Positions 45,272 through 55,746 of a stretch of 64,000 nucleotides of DNA are shown here, piece after piece (position 1 is the first letter of the stretch; each line of letters starts with the position of its first letter). The notes under the pieces are model-generated. The model did no database searches. It worked only from the letters and a program-made list of their open reading frames with translations, and had not been told where the DNA came from. A program made the translations under genes and the position numbers. Origin of the DNA: Thalassobaculum fulvum (GTDB lineage Bacteria > Pseudomonadota > Alphaproteobacteria > Thalassobaculales > Thalassobaculaceae); the NCBI RefSeq assembly GCF_014652915.1, contig NZ_BMZS01000014.1, positions 1-64,000 of the forward strand, in the 5' to 3' direction.

Positions 45272-46828
45272 CTACGTCACCGGGGCCGGGTTGAACAGCA
45301 CCAGCGAATTGTGCAGCTTCCACTTCTCCGCCCAGGTGCGCTTCGCCCCGCCGGCGACGTCGAGCATCAGCCGGAACAGTTCCCAGCCGACATCCTCGAT
45401 GGTCGCCTCGCCGGTGGCGATGCGGCCGGCATCGACGTCCATCAGGTCGTGCCAGCGGCGCGCCAGGTCGCTGCGGGTCGCCACCTTGATCACCGGCACC
45501 TCGGCCAGGCCGTACGGGGTGCCGCGGCCGGTGGTGAAGACCTCGAGGTTGCAGCCGGCGGCCAGCTGCAGGGTGCCGCAGATGAAGTCGCTGGCCGGGG
45601 TCGCGGCATACAGAAGGCCCCTGGTCGCAGCCCGCTCGCCCGGCGCCACCACGCCGGAAATCGGCGCGCTGCCGGACTTGACGATCGAGCCCATGGCCTT
45701 CTCGACGATGTTGGACAGCCCGCCCTTCTTGTTGCCGGGCGTGGTGTTGGCGCTGCGGTCGACCTGCCCCTGGGCCAGGTAGTCGTCGTACCAGCGCATC
45801 TGCCGGATCAGCGCGTCGGCGACCTCGGGCGTGGCGGCCCGCGCGGTGAGCTGGTCGATGCCGTCGCGCACCTCGGTGACCTCGGAGAACATCACCGTGG
45901 CGCCTGCCCGCACCAGCAGGTCGCTGGCGAAGCCGAGCGCCGGGTTGGCGGTAACCCCGGAGAACGCGTCGCTGCCGCCGCACTGCAGGCCGACCACCAG
46001 GTCCGAGGCCGGACAGGTTTCGCGCTGCCGGCGGTTCAGCCTGTCGAGATGCGCCTCGGCCATCTCCATGATCGAGCGGATCATCGACTCGAAGCCGACG
46101 TGCCGGTCGTCCTGCAGGGTGACCAGACCGAACTCCGGCTCCGCCCCCGCCGGCAGCGTCCCCGGCGGCAGTAGCCGGTCGGGCTGCAGCTTCTCGCAGC
46201 CCAGGCTGACCACCATGGCGGTCCCGCCGAAGTTCGGGTTCAGGGCGATGTTGCGCAGGGTGCGGATCGGCACCACCGCGTCCGGCGCGTCGATCGCCAC
46301 GCCGCAGCCATAGCCGTGCTCGATGCCGACGACGCCGTCGACGTTCGGGTAGCGCGGCAGCAGTTCCTCGCGGATCCGCCGGACCGCATGCTCGACCACC
46401 CCCGACACGCACTGCACCGTGGTGGTGATGGCCAGCAGGTTGCGGCTGCCGACCGAGCCGTCGGCGTTGCGGTAGCCCTGGAAGCTGTAGCCTTCCAGCG
46501 GCGGCAGCGGTTCCGGACGGCGGGTCGCGACCGGCAGGTTGGACAGCGCCGGCGGCTCCGGCATCCGCAGCTTGAACTCGTTGACCCAGCAGCCGGCCGG
46601 GATCGCGTTGACCGCGTGGCCGATGACCACGTCGTAGCGCCGCACCGGCGCGCCGGCGGCCAGGTCGACGAGCGCCACCTTGTGGCCCTGCGGCACGGGC
46701 TCGCGCAGGGTCAGCCCGCACGGGAACGCGGTACCGGCCGGCAGGCCGCCGTCGTTGGCGACGATGGCGACGTCGTCGTTCTCGTGCATGCGGATATAGA
46801 GCGGCTGGCCCTGGGTCGACGGCGCCAT
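45272..46828 (-). CDS. garD: Galactarate dehydratase
   Basis: The ATG at 46828, preceded by GGGAAGGAAAG, gives 518 aa, close to E. coli GarD (~523). Alignment by eye is strong throughout: [19 protein letters not shown] at the N-terminus, [101 protein letters not shown] and the final VLFNPAPVT. It dehydrates galactarate to 5-keto-4-deoxy-D-glucarate using iron. No aldolase or transporter for the rest of the pathway is in the window. Confidence 0.95.
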   Translation of the reverse strand: MAPSTQGQPLYIRMHENDDVAIVANDGGLPAGTAFPCGLTLREPVPQGHKVALVDLAAGAPVRRYDVVIGHAVNAIPAGCWVNEFKLRMPEPPALSNLPVATRRPEPLPPLEGYSFQGYRNADGSVGSRNLLAITTTVQCVSGVVEHAVRRIREELLPRYPNVDGVVGIEHGYGCGVAIDAPDAVVPIRTLRNIALNPNFGGTAMVVSLGCEKLQPDRLLPPGTLPAGAEPEFGLVTLQDDRHVGFESMIRSIMEMAEAHLDRLNRRQRETCPASDLVVGLQCGGSDAFSGVTANPALGFASDLLVRAGATVMFSEVTEVRDGIDQLTARAATPEVADALIRQMRWYDDYLAQGQVDRSANTTPGNKKGGLSNIVEKAMGSIVKSGSAPISGVVAPGERAATRGLLYAATPASDFICGTLQLAAGCNLEVFTTGRGTPYGLAEVPVIKVATRSDLARRWHDLMDVDAGRIATGEATIEDVGWELFRLMLDVAGGAKRTWAEKWKLHNSLVLFNPAPVT

Positions 46829-46943
46829 CACGAGGCTTTCCTTCCCGGAGGATTCTGCTGTCGGGCGGGGCCCCGGACGGGCCACCGACGGCCCCACACT
46901 ATCCGGCCGGCGGCGGTGCCCCAAGCGCGAATCATCGTATGAA

Positions 46944-46972
46944 TTGACGCTCCTTAATTACGTTGATATCAA
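46944..46972 (+). promoter_or_regulatory. Candidate sigma-70-type promoter of the VOC gene
   Basis: TTGACG (46944-46949) and TATCAA (46967-46972) with 17-base spacing lie in an AT-rich gap 28 bases before the start. The palindrome TTGATATCAA (46963-46972) overlaps the -10 and may be an operator. Confidence 0.55.
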
Positions 46973-46999
46973 TTAAATAACGAACAAGGGAGCCATGCC

Positions 47000-47488
47000 A
47001 TGACCGCGTCGACCCAGCCCATTCCCGATCACTTCCACACCGTCACGCCGCACCTGGTGGTCGACGGCGCGGCGGACGCCATCGAGTTCTACAAGCGCGC
47101 GTTCGGGGCCGACGAGGTCATGCGCATGGCGATGCCCGGCAACCCGGCCAGGATCATGCACGCCCAACTCCGCATCGGCAGCTCGACCGTGATGCTGGCC
47201 GACGCCTTCGACGGCTGCTCCCCGGGGCCCGACGGATCCGGCCGCACACCAGTCACGCTGCACCTGTATGTCGAGGATGCGGACGCCGCCTTCGCCCGCG
47301 CGGTCGAGGCCGGCGCCACGGTGGCGATGCCGCTGGCCGACATGTTCTGGGGCGATCGCTACGGCCAGGTGGTGGATCCGTTCGGCCACCGCTGGTCGGT
47401 GGCGACCCACGTCGCCGACTACACGCCGGAGCAGATGATGAAGGGTGCCGAGGAGGCGTTCGCCGCGTTCGCGGCCCAGCCGGCCTGA
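47000..47488 (+). CDS. VOC/PhnB-like glyoxalase superfamily protein
   Basis: This 162-aa protein has the VOC pattern: VTPHLVVDGAADAIEFYKRAFGADEVMRM in the first module and TLHLYVEDADAAFARAVEAGATVAMPLADMFWGDRYGQVVDPFGHRWSVATH in the second, typical of the PhnB-like group. The activity is unknown; members include dioxygenases, resistance proteins and epimerase-like enzymes. It is convergent with the acr3 gene, with only 7 bases between the two stops. A PhnB-like protein next to arsenic genes may be an ArsI-type C-As lyase relative, but ArsI's cysteine pair is not evident. Confidence 0.8.
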   Translation: MTASTQPIPDHFHTVTPHLVVDGAADAIEFYKRAFGADEVMRMAMPGNPARIMHAQLRIGSSTVMLADAFDGCSPGPDGSGRTPVTLHLYVEDADAAFARAVEAGATVAMPLADMFWGDRYGQVVDPFGHRWSVATHVADYTPEQMMKGAEEAFAAFAAQPA

Positions 47489-47495
47489 CCGGCCC

Positions 47496-48575
47496 TCAGC
47501 GTTCCGGGAACCAGCCCCGCGTGGCGTTCGCGAACGCCACCAGGGACAGCATGACCGGCACTTCGACCAGCACGCCGACGACGGTGGCGAGCGCCGCCCC
47601 TGACTGCAGCCCGAACAGGCTGATGGCGACCGCGACCGCCAGCTCGAAGAAGTTCGAGGTGCCGATCAGGGCGCAGGGTGCGGCCACCGGGAACGGCACC
47701 CGCCAGAACCAGGCGGCGGCGTAGCCGACCAGGAAGATGCCGTAGGACTGCAGCAGCAGCGGCACCGCGATCAGCGCGATCAGCACCGGCCGCTCCAGGA
47801 TCACCTGGCCCTGGAACCCGAACAGCAGCACCACGGTCGCCAGCAGGCCGAGCACCGAGGCCGGCTTGACGGCCGCGGTGAAGGCCCCTACCCGCCGCTC
47901 GCGCTCGGCCGGGTCGGTCGCGCCGGCGGCCAGCCGGTGCCGGGTGAAGGCCCCGGCCAGCAGGGGGATGACCACGTAGAGCAAGACCGACAGCAGCAGG
48001 GTCTGCCACGGCACCTGGATGTCGGTGACCCCCAGCAGCAAGGCGACGATCGGCGCGAAGGCGAACACCATGACGATGTCGTTCACCGAGACCTGCACCA
48101 GGGTGTAGGTGGCGTCGCCGCGGGTCAGCTGCGACCACACGAACACCATCGCGGTGCACGGGGCCGCCCCCAGCAGAATCAGGCCGGCGATGTACTCCTG
48201 GGCCGAGGCCGGGTCGATCAGGTCGGCGAACACGCCCTCGAAGAACGCCACGCCGAGCGCCGCCATGGTGAACGGCTTGACCAGCCAGTTGACGACGACG
48301 GTGATCACCAGCCCCTTCGGCCGCTCGCCGACATGGCCGAGGCTGGCGAAGTCGACGTTGACCATCATCGGGTAGACCATCGCCCAGATCAGGACCGCGA
48401 CCACCAGATTGACCGAGGCGACCTCCAGCCCGGCGATCGCCGCGAACGTCCCTGGCACGAGGTTGCCGAGCCACAGCCCGGCGACGATGCACAGGCCGAC
48501 CCAGACCGACAGCCACTTCTCGAAGAAGCCGATACCGCCGGCCGCCGCGCCGCTACCCGAGACCTCGCTCGTCAT
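47496..48575 (-). CDS. acr3: Acr3 family arsenite efflux transporter
   Basis: This 359-aa protein has about ten hydrophobic helices and the Acr3 signature: [22 protein letters not shown] at the N-terminus, [17 protein letters not shown], and [13 protein letters not shown] with the conserved cysteine needed for arsenite. It exports As(III) at the inner membrane. It lies downstream of the fused ArsR-ArsC gene on the same strand (about 43 bases), forming a reduction-and-export operon. Confidence 0.95.
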   Translation of the reverse strand: MTSEVSGSGAAAGGIGFFEKWLSVWVGLCIVAGLWLGNLVPGTFAAIAGLEVASVNLVVAVLIWAMVYPMMVNVDFASLGHVGERPKGLVITVVVNWLVKPFTMAALGVAFFEGVFADLIDPASAQEYIAGLILLGAAPCTAMVFVWSQLTRGDATYTLVQVSVNDIVMVFAFAPIVALLLGVTDIQVPWQTLLLSVLLYVVIPLLAGAFTRHRLAAGATDPAERERRVGAFTAAVKPASVLGLLATVVLLFGFQGQVILERPVLIALIAVPLLLQSYGIFLVGYAAAWFWRVPFPVAAPCALIGTSNFFELAVAVAISLFGLQSGAALATVVGVLVEVPVMLSLVAFANATRGWFPER

Positions 48576-48618
48576 CCGATGGATCCTCTGTTCGATGTCC
48601 TGCTGTCCCGGGTGCCGC

Positions 48619-49473
48619 TCAGACGGCTTCGGCGGCCTGACTGCCGATATTGTCGACCCGTTCCTGCAACGCCAGCCGGTCGAGGGAACGGATCGGCAGA
48701 TTTGCGAAGATCGAGATCCGGTTGTGCAGCATCCGGAACGCGTCGGCGAAGGCGTAGCGCCGCTCGGCCTCGCTGCCTTCGGCAGCGGCCGGGTCCGGGA
48801 CCCCCCAGTGCGCGGTGATCGGCTGCCCGGGCCAGGCCGGGCAGACCTCGGCCGCAGCGTCGTCGCAGACGGTGAACACGAAATCCATCACCGGGGCGCC
48901 GGGCGCCGCGAACTCGTCCCAGCTCTTGGAGCGCAGGCCGTCGACCGGGTAGTTCTGGTTGCGTAGCAGGTCCAGGGCGTAGGGATGCACCGCGCCCTTG
49001 GGGTGGCTGCCGGCACTGTGGGCCCTGAACCGGCTGTCGCCGAGCCGGTTCAGGATGGCCTCACCGAGGATGCTGCGCGCCGAATTGCCGGTGCACAGGA
49101 ACAGCACGTTGTAGACCCTGTCGCTCATCGCCGCCCTCGTTCCGCCGTCCCGCACCCAGGGGCCGGCCATATCACCGCACAGCTCCGGATGGCCGTCGCA
49201 GCATTCCTCGGTCAGGAACGCCAGGACGCGCCGCATACCCTCGACATCCACCGCGTAGAACACGTTGCGATGCACCCGCCAGGACCGCAGCAGCCGCGCC
49301 CGCTCGAGCGCGCCGGCGTGGAATGTCAGGCTGGACGGGCTGATCCCCACGGCCTCCGCGATCGCACCCGCCGCCATTCCCGAAGGCCCGCGCGCCATCA
49401 GCAGCCGGAACAGCTGCAGGCGATGCTCGTTGGCCAGGGCGGACAGCGCAGTGACGGCGGCTTCGATATCCAT
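48619..49473 (-). CDS. ArsR-ArsC fusion: arsenic-responsive repressor with thioredoxin-type arsenate reductase
   Basis: This single 284-aa reading frame holds two functions. Residues 1-~100 are an ArsR-type winged helix ([35 protein letters not shown]) with a C-terminal thiol cluster C91, C92 and C99 in [11 protein letters not shown], like the As(III) site of Acidithiobacillus-type ArsR rather than ELCVCDL. Residues ~116-284 are a low-molecular-weight phosphatase-type ArsC with CTGNSARS (C127, R133) and the later cysteines C203 and C211 for the thioredoxin-linked disulfide relay. Such fusions are known but uncommon. An internal ATG at codon 116 could also yield free ArsC. Confidence 0.9.
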   Translation of the reverse strand: MDIEAAVTALSALANEHRLQLFRLLMARGPSGMAAGAIAEAVGISPSSLTFHAGALERARLLRSWRVHRNVFYAVDVEGMRRVLAFLTEECCDGHPELCGDMAGPWVRDGGTRAAMSDRVYNVLFLCTGNSARSILGEAILNRLGDSRFRAHSAGSHPKGAVHPYALDLLRNQNYPVDGLRSKSWDEFAAPGAPVMDFVFTVCDDAAAEVCPAWPGQPITAHWGVPDPAAAEGSEAERRYAFADAFRMLHNRISIFANLPIRSLDRLALQERVDNIGSQAAEAV

Positions 49474-49497
49474 TTCAAGAATACATGTAACAATGAA
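49474..49497 (-). promoter_or_regulatory. Candidate ArsR operator
   Basis: The palindrome TTCA-N4-TACATGTA-N4-TGAA abuts the start codon of the fused arsR-arsC gene. It replaces a normal ribosome-binding site, suggesting a leaderless or tightly repressed mRNA. ArsR/SmtB proteins commonly bind such AT-rich dyads. Confidence 0.55.
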
Positions 49498-49551
49498 TCG
49501 TCGATCCGTCCAGCAATCCCGACACGCTCTGCCGCCCCCTGCGGCAGGTCG

Positions 49552-52440
49552 TCAGCCGGGGCCGGCGGCGGCGCTGCGCCGGCTCAGCGCATCGTCGATG
49601 CAAGAGAGGAACTCGTCGAACTTCAACGGCTTGGCGAGATACCTGAAGAACCCGGCCGCCAGTCCGCGTTTCACGTCGCTCGGCATCGCGGAGGCCGTCA
49701 GGGCGATGACCGGGATGCCCGCGGTCTCCGGATCCCGGCGGAGACGCTCGAGTACCTCGAAGCCTCCCATTCCCGGCAGATTCAGGTCGAGGACGATCAC
49801 GTCCGGACGCTGCGCCCTGGCGAGATCAAGCCCGATCTCGCCTGAGGGGGCGGCGTACATCGTCACTGCCGGCAAGGTCTCCAGGAGATAGTCCATCAGG
49901 GAGACGTTGAGCGGGTTGTCCTCGACGTACAGCACCGAGTAGCCGCCGGCTGCCGCCAACGGCGATGCGTCGCGCGAAGCCTCGAGCGGAGGCCGCGGGG
50001 CGGCGGACGCCGCCACCGGCACCTCGATCCAGAAGGTACTGCCCCGGCCCGGCTGGCTGGACGCCCCGATCCGGCCTTCCATCGCCTCGATCAGCCGCTT
50101 GCTGAGCGCGAGGCCGATGCCGGTTCCCTCGATATGGGTGAACTCGGCGCCGAGGCGCTGGAACGGAACGAACAGATGCGCCAACTGCTCGGCCGAGATA
50201 CCGCGCCCCGTGTCGGTCACGGAGATCCGCACGCAGCCGTCCTCGCTCGCCTCGACCGCGACCGTGACCGACCCGTCCGCGCGGTTGTACTTGATGGCGT
50301 TCGACAGGAGGTTGAGCAGGATCTGCCGGAGCCGCTGCGCGTCGGCCTGGACGTCGGGGACTGCGACCGACCCGACGAGACCGAGATCGATCCCGGCTTT
50401 CTGGGCCACCGGCTGCATGGTCTTGATCGCCTCGCGGAGAACGGAGTCGACCGGGACCGGCTCGAGCGACAGCCGCAGCCGCCCGGCCTCGACGCCCGCC
50501 AGGTCGAGCACCTCGTTCACCAGGCTCAACAGGTGCTCGCCGCTCCGGACGACATGCTCGCTGTACTGCCGCTGTTCGGCCGACAGGCGCCCCTCGCGAT
50601 CCAGCTGCAGGATCTGCCCGAAACCGATGATGGCGTTGAGCGGCGTCCGCAGCTCGTGGCTCATGCTCGACAGGAACTCGGACTTGGCGCGGTTCGCCTC
50701 GTCGGCCGCGGCGCGCGCGGCCTCCGCCGCCGCCAGGGCCATCTCCCGGTCGGTGACGTCGAACCGCAGGACGATGATTCCGCCCTCGCTGGTCGGCCGC
50801 TCGATGATGTCCACTACGCGGTCGCCGACCCGGACCAGAGTGCTGCCCTCCGCCGCACGGTGTCGCTCGAGCCGCCATTCGAACCAGGCCTCGGGGTCCG
50901 CGGCTGCATCGCGCAGTGCCCCGGTCTCGAGCGAGCGCCGCAGGATGGTCTCGAAGCGGTCCCCGACCCGGTCGACCTCCGCCAGCTCCGGCGCGGCCCT
51001 GCCGGCATTGCCGTTCGTGTAGATCAGGCGGTCTTCGGCATCGAACAGCAGGAACGTGGCCGGCAGCGACTCGACCGCGTCGCGCAACCGCTGCTCGGCC
51101 CGCCGCAGTTCCGTGACGTCCCGTCCGGAGCCACGATAGCCCTCGAACCGCCCCTCCTCGTCGAACACCGGCACGCCGCTGATCCGGATCCAGCGATCGC
51201 CGGTGGGGCCGCGCCGGAGGTACTCGAAGTCACGGAACGAACGGCGCTCGCCGAGATCGGCCAGATGCTCTTCCCACCTCTCGGCCGGCATTGCCTCCGG
51301 AGCAATCAGTTCCAACCGGGTCCGCCCATAGTGCCACTTCGCGGGAACCCCCGTCGCGACCTCCACCGTGTCGGATACCCACACGATGCGGTGCTCCGCG
51401 TCGGTCTCCCAGAACCAGTCGCCCGACGACGCGGCGAAATCCCTGAACCGGGCCTCGTTGAATCGAAGTTCGGAGGCGAGCTGCTCGCGCCGACGGGTCT
51501 GGCGAACCAGCAGCCACGCGCCCCAGCCGATCGCGAGAACGATCAGTCCCGTGCGCGTCCCGGCGAGCGCGAAGTCGCTCCAGAACGGCTCCAGGACCTC
51601 GTCGTTCCGGGCGGCGACCGTCACGATGAACCCGCTGTCGGGATCGACGGCATAGCCGACGATGCGCTTCGCCTTGTCGGACAGCCCGAGGGTTCGAAAC
51701 ACGCCGTTCGGCGCCCGTCGGACGACGTCGGTCATGAAGGGCCGGCCCGCCAGCGAGGTCCCGAGCAGGCTCGCGTCGAGAGGCTCGCGGGCCAGGATGA
51801 CGCCGTCGGCCCGGAACAGCGTCACCACGTCGTGCTCGCCCAGGGCGATGCTGCGAAACACACGGGCGAAGTAGTCGAGGTCGACGACACCGCCGGCGAT
51901 CCCGTTGAAGCCGCCGTCCGGGTCGTCCAGCCGGAGCGAGACGCTGACGATCCACGCGTCGAGGATCTGCGACCGGACCGGGGCCGGCACGTACAGAGCC
52001 CGTCCTTCGTCCGGACGGTCCCGAAGCGCCCTGAACTGCTCCTGGTCGGCGACGTTGAGCGGCGGCGGATCGGCGAACAGCGACGACACCTTGCGATTGC
52101 CCTCGGCGTCGACCCAGCCGATGGAGCGGAACACCGGCGAGCCGCCGTGGATCGCCTTCAGCAGGCGATGGCTGGTGGCGGCGGCGTATCCGTTGCGGAG
52201 CGCATCCTCATGCACCCTCGCGACGGCCCGCAACGCCCGCTGGGCCGCGTCGAAGGTCCGCGCCGTGTGCGCCGCCAGCACGGCGGCCGCGCTGCTCACG
52301 TTGCGCTCGGCCTCGACCACCTCCTCGCGATAGTGGCGCCACTGGTCGTAGCCGAACGAGGCGAGCAGGACCGAGATGCCCAGCACCGCAGCCGCCAGGA
52401 TCTGCTGGCTCGGTCGCAATGCCGGTATGCCTCGTGCCAC
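49552..52440 (-). CDS. Hybrid sensor histidine kinase with Cache sensor, two PAS domains and receiver
   Basis: This 962-aa inner-membrane protein has a helix (ILAAAVLGISVLLASFGY), a periplasmic Cache/PDC sensor (~45-285), a second helix (GLIVLAIGWGAWLLV) and PAS domains around 325-445 and 450-565. The HisKA phospho-acceptor is H595 in SSMSHELRTPLNAIIGF. An HATPase domain (N-box NLLSNAIKYN, then DTGRGIS, GTGIGLAL) follows, with a C-terminal receiver carrying D885 in VIVLDLNLPGMGG. The receiver suggests a phosphorelay, but no downstream response regulator is near. The ligand is unknown. Confidence 0.95.
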   Translation of the reverse strand: MARGIPALRPSQQILAAAVLGISVLLASFGYDQWRHYREEVVEAERNVSSAAAVLAAHTARTFDAAQRALRAVARVHEDALRNGYAAATSHRLLKAIHGGSPVFRSIGWVDAEGNRKVSSLFADPPPLNVADQEQFRALRDRPDEGRALYVPAPVRSQILDAWIVSVSLRLDDPDGGFNGIAGGVVDLDYFARVFRSIALGEHDVVTLFRADGVILAREPLDASLLGTSLAGRPFMTDVVRRAPNGVFRTLGLSDKAKRIVGYAVDPDSGFIVTVAARNDEVLEPFWSDFALAGTRTGLIVLAIGWGAWLLVRQTRRREQLASELRFNEARFRDFAASSGDWFWETDAEHRIVWVSDTVEVATGVPAKWHYGRTRLELIAPEAMPAERWEEHLADLGERRSFRDFEYLRRGPTGDRWIRISGVPVFDEEGRFEGYRGSGRDVTELRRAEQRLRDAVESLPATFLLFDAEDRLIYTNGNAGRAAPELAEVDRVGDRFETILRRSLETGALRDAAADPEAWFEWRLERHRAAEGSTLVRVGDRVVDIIERPTSEGGIIVLRFDVTDREMALAAAEAARAAADEANRAKSEFLSSMSHELRTPLNAIIGFGQILQLDREGRLSAEQRQYSEHVVRSGEHLLSLVNEVLDLAGVEAGRLRLSLEPVPVDSVLREAIKTMQPVAQKAGIDLGLVGSVAVPDVQADAQRLRQILLNLLSNAIKYNRADGSVTVAVEASEDGCVRISVTDTGRGISAEQLAHLFVPFQRLGAEFTHIEGTGIGLALSKRLIEAMEGRIGASSQPGRGSTFWIEVPVAASAAPRPPLEASRDASPLAAAGGYSVLYVEDNPLNVSLMDYLLETLPAVTMYAAPSGEIGLDLARAQRPDVIVLDLNLPGMGGFEVLERLRRDPETAGIPVIALTASAMPSDVKRGLAAGFFRYLAKPLKFDEFLSCIDDALSRRSAAAGPG

Positions 52441-52523
52441 GCCGTACCCCGGAGCCTGCGGAAGGAGTACGACGCTTTTATACGAATTGCCGTTAAGAGT
52501 GTCTTAGCGCCACGCCCCCGGCC

Positions 52524-53201
52524 TCAGCGCGCCGACAGCGCGGCCTGCAGCCCGGCGGCGCCGGCGTTCGAGGCGCTGCGCCGGATCAGGATGTCCCCGA
52601 CCGCGGTGCCGGCTCCGTAGTAGGCGGCGTTCTTCTCCGGCTGCGGCCGGATCAGCGACCCGTCGAGCGCACCGCCGCCGAACAGCCCCTTGGACCGCGA
52701 GAACGACACCATGTCGGCCTTCAGCGATCCGACCGAGCCGGCGCCTGCGCCGCCGCCGACCGTGCCGACCGAGATGCTGGCGTCGACGCCGACCTTGACC
52801 TGGTCGCTCATCAGCTGGTTCAGCCCCTTGTCTGTCATGATGGCGATGACGACCTGGCTGGCCTCGGCACCGATCTGCAACCCGATGCTGCCGCCGGCGA
52901 GCTGGTAGAATGCCGGCGCACTCCAGCCGCCGTCCGGGGTGCGCGCAAGCACCACCGCGTCGCCGACCTGGCCGCCGACGATGAGACCGGCCTTCAGCAA
53001 CTGCGGCACGACCATCACCGCCTTGGCCCGGCGGACATAGGCGGCGATGTCGCCATAGCCCGGATCCGCACTGAGCTCCCTCACGGTCGCCGCCGCGGCA
53101 TCGACGGTCGCCTGCGGATTCCCGTCCGACTGCTGCGCCACGGCCGGTCCGGCCCCGGCCAGGAACAATGTCGCGACGACGACGGCCCACAGTGCCCGCA
53201 T
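52524..53201 (-). CDS. SYLF (YSC84-like) domain lipid-binding protein
   Basis: The ATG at 53201 has an AGGAG ribosome site and gives 225 aa with a signal peptide ending GPAVAQ. The remainder is the SYLF domain: AYVRRAKAVMVVPQLLKAGLIVGGQVGDAVVLAR, GGWSAPAFYQLAGGSIGLQIGAEASQVVIAIMTDKGL and KADMVSFSRSKGLFGGGALDG. SYLF proteins bind phosphoinositides and related lipids in eukaryotes; bacterial members are periplasmic and poorly studied. It is divergent from the DUF3604 gene. Confidence 0.92.
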   Translation of the reverse strand: MRALWAVVVATLFLAGAGPAVAQQSDGNPQATVDAAAATVRELSADPGYGDIAAYVRRAKAVMVVPQLLKAGLIVGGQVGDAVVLARTPDGGWSAPAFYQLAGGSIGLQIGAEASQVVIAIMTDKGLNQLMSDQVKVGVDASISVGTVGGGAGAGSVGSLKADMVSFSRSKGLFGGGALDGSLIRPQPEKNAAYYGAGTAVGDILIRRSASNAGAAGLQAALSAR

Positions 53202-53365
53202 GGCTCGACTCCTGCTTCGTTTGATCCATTCTGCCACAACTCGCGACCGCCGCCCCCGGTTGCACGGGACGGCCCGCGCTCCGGCCTAGGCGCCGGACGG
53301 CCATCGTCACTAGTATCGCCCCGACGGCCGGCTTCCCGAACCGGCACCGGGGCGAGGACGAGGCG

Positions 53366-55663
53366 ATGACGAACGGCCTGATCGGCGATGCGGAAATGGG
53401 GGACGTCTGGCCGGCCGTGCATCCGGGCCGCGAAGCCGGCGAGTACGGCCAGGCCACGATCGAGCCCTGCGGGCCGTTCGAGGTCCGGTCGTTCCAGACC
53501 GTCACCCTGACCTACACGGTCGGCCGCTTCGGCCTCGACGACAGCGGCTGCATCAAGATCGTGCAGCGCTTCCCGAACGACGGCGGCCGGCTGCAGGTCG
53601 ACGATCCGACCGCGATGAACTACGTCGGCGCGCGCGCCAGCAACGGCTGCCGGCTGGTGGTCGTGCCGGAGCCCGACGGCCATCAGCGGCCGTGGGAGCG
53701 GTCGCTGCGCATCACCGTCCGCGGCGGCTCCATGCACCCGGGCGACACGATCTCGGTGGTGTTCGGCGACCGCACCGGCGGCTCGCCCGGGCTGCGGCTT
53801 CAGACCTTCTGCGAGACCGCGCACGAGTTCCGGGTGCTGGCCGACCCGTGTGCGACCGGGCACTTCTTCCCGCTGCCGGACCGGCCCTGCATCACGATCG
53901 TCGCCGGGCCGCCGGCGCGCTGGAAGGCCGTGCTGCCGACCCACGGCCGGCCCGGCGAGGCCTTCGCCCTCGGCCTCAAGGCCGAGGATCTGTGGGGCAA
54001 CCCCTCGCACCGGGCCGGCCGACCGCTCCGCCTGGAAGCCGACATCCCGGTCGCCGGCCTGCCGGAGCGGGTCGATTTCCCCGACGGCGAGCGGGCGCTG
54101 CGGATCGACGGGCTGACGGTCGCGGAGCCGGGCACGGTCCGGATCCGGGTCCTGGGTGCCGACGGGACGCTCCTCGCCCTGTCCAACCCGCTGGCGGTCC
54201 GGGCCGGGGGGCTGCGCGGCTACTGGGGCGACCTGCACGGCCAGAGCGGCGAGACCGTCGGGGTCAACACCATCGACGAGTACTTCGCGTTCGGCCGCGA
54301 CCTCGCCTTCCTCGACGCCATGAGCCACCAGGCCAACGACTTCCAGGTCACCAACGCGTTCTGGGGCCGGATCAACGCCGTCACCGACGCGCTGAACCGC
54401 GACGGCGCCTTCGTCGCCTTCCCCGGCTACGAATGGTCCGGCAACACGCCGGTCGGCGGCGACCACAACGTGTTCTTCCGCCACAGCGGCCGGCAGATCC
54501 GCCGGTCGTCGCACGCCCTGCTCGAGGACCGCAGCGACCTGGCGACCGACGCCAACACCACTGCCGCGCTGTTCGCCGCGCTGCGCGACGAGGACTGCGT
54601 GGTCTACGCCCATGTCGGCGGCCGGCCGGCCGATATCGGCCGCGACGATGGCGGCCGCCTCCGCACCGCGGTCGAGGTCCACTCGGACTGGGGCACCTTC
54701 GAGTGGATCATGAAGGACAGCTTCGCCCGCGGGTACCGGCTCGGCCTGGTTTGCAACAGCGACGGCCACAAGGGGCGGCCCGGCGCCAGCTATCCCGGCG
54801 CCTCGCAGTTCGGCGCGCTCGGCGGCCTCACCTGCTTCCTGGCCGACCGGCTGTCGCGCGACGGCATCTTCGCGGCGCTGCGCCACCGCCACCACTACGG
54901 CACCACCGGCTGCCGGATGTTCATGGACCTCCGCACCACGTTCCCGGACGGCGCCCGGGTGTACGACAGCGACCCCAGGCTCGGCCCGGCCACCGCCAGC
55001 GAAACCGACGAAGCGGTCATGGGCGACATCGTCGAGACCCCCGGCGGCCGGCTGCGGCTGCACGTCGAGGTCTCGGCCCACGCCCCGATCCTGCGGATCG
55101 ACGTGCTGAACGGTGCCGAGCAGATCGCCAGCCTGTCCGGCCACGACGCCGCGGAGCTCGGCGACCGTATCCGCGTGACCTTCCACGGCGCCGAGTATCG
55201 CGGCCGCGGCCGCCAGACCACCTGGAAGGGCCAGGCCCGCTTCTCCGAGGCGCGGATCGAGCGGTTCGACCGAATCAACGCCTGGAACCACGACCGGCTG
55301 CTGGAGCAGCGCGACCCGGCGACCGTCGAGTACGATGTCCTGACCACCGGCAACTTCGTCGGCTTCGACGCCTGGCTGGCCGACAGCCGCAGCGGCGAGC
55401 TGACCGTCGCGACCGGCCACGCCGATGCCCGGGTCCGGCTCGACGATCTCGGGATCGAGCCGGTGGTCGTCGACGCCGGCGGGCTGGACCGCCAGATCCG
55501 CATCGTCCGCCTGCCGGACCGCTGCCGCAGCCTCGACATCAGGCACAGTTTCGAGGTCGATCTCGCAGCCGGGCGCGACAACCCGATCTGGATCCGGGTC
55601 ACCACCGAGGACGGCTACAATGCCTGGTCCAGCCCGATCTACGCGGTCCGAACCCAGGCCTGA
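53366..55663 (+). CDS. DUF3604 domain protein
   Basis: This 765-aa protein matches the DUF3604 family. A beta-rich N-terminal half (~1-285) is followed by the DUF3604 core, starting at GYWGDLHGQSGETVGVNTIDEYFAFGRDLAFLDAMSHQANDFQ. Later blocks are FVAFPGYEWSGNTPVGGDHNVFF, CVVYAHVGG, VEVHSDWGTFEW and GLVCNSDGHKGRPGASYPGAS. The His/Asp/Glu pattern resembles PHP-type metallohydrolases, so a metal-dependent hydrolase is plausible. No signal peptide is visible. The function is not established. Confidence 0.88.
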   Translation: MTNGLIGDAEMGDVWPAVHPGREAGEYGQATIEPCGPFEVRSFQTVTLTYTVGRFGLDDSGCIKIVQRFPNDGGRLQVDDPTAMNYVGARASNGCRLVVVPEPDGHQRPWERSLRITVRGGSMHPGDTISVVFGDRTGGSPGLRLQTFCETAHEFRVLADPCATGHFFPLPDRPCITIVAGPPARWKAVLPTHGRPGEAFALGLKAEDLWGNPSHRAGRPLRLEADIPVAGLPERVDFPDGERALRIDGLTVAEPGTVRIRVLGADGTLLALSNPLAVRAGGLRGYWGDLHGQSGETVGVNTIDEYFAFGRDLAFLDAMSHQANDFQVTNAFWGRINAVTDALNRDGAFVAFPGYEWSGNTPVGGDHNVFFRHSGRQIRRSSHALLEDRSDLATDANTTAALFAALRDEDCVVYAHVGGRPADIGRDDGGRLRTAVEVHSDWGTFEWIMKDSFARGYRLGLVCNSDGHKGRPGASYPGASQFGALGGLTCFLADRLSRDGIFAALRHRHHYGTTGCRMFMDLRTTFPDGARVYDSDPRLGPATASETDEAVMGDIVETPGGRLRLHVEVSAHAPILRIDVLNGAEQIASLSGHDAAELGDRIRVTFHGAEYRGRGRQTTWKGQARFSEARIERFDRINAWNHDRLLEQRDPATVEYDVLTTGNFVGFDAWLADSRSGELTVATGHADARVRLDDLGIEPVVVDAGGLDRQIRIVRLPDRCRSLDIRHSFEVDLAAGRDNPIWIRVTTEDGYNAWSSPIYAVRTQA

Positions 55664-55688
55664 CATCACGCAGCGATGCGTGTCGGCG

Positions 55689-55716
55689 TAAAAACATCTA
55701 TACGGAATGTATATTT
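55689..55716. promoter_or_regulatory. Candidate Rrf2 operator upstream of the rrf2 gene
   Basis: This AT-rich stretch, 30 bases before the Rrf2 start, contains AAAACATCTAT (55691-55701) and then GGAATGTATATTT, an imperfect dyad. The same 11-mer with a similar second half occurs at 58903-58913 ahead of the blh operon. Confidence 0.6.
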
Positions 55717-55746
55717 CGGTATGGAAGGCAGCCGACGGACGGCCCG

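Noticed and set aside
55667-55682. CACGCA-GCGA-TGCGTG hairpin after the DUF3604 gene as terminator
   Set aside because: A six-pair stem with no T-tract; it may act in RNA but is too weak to call.
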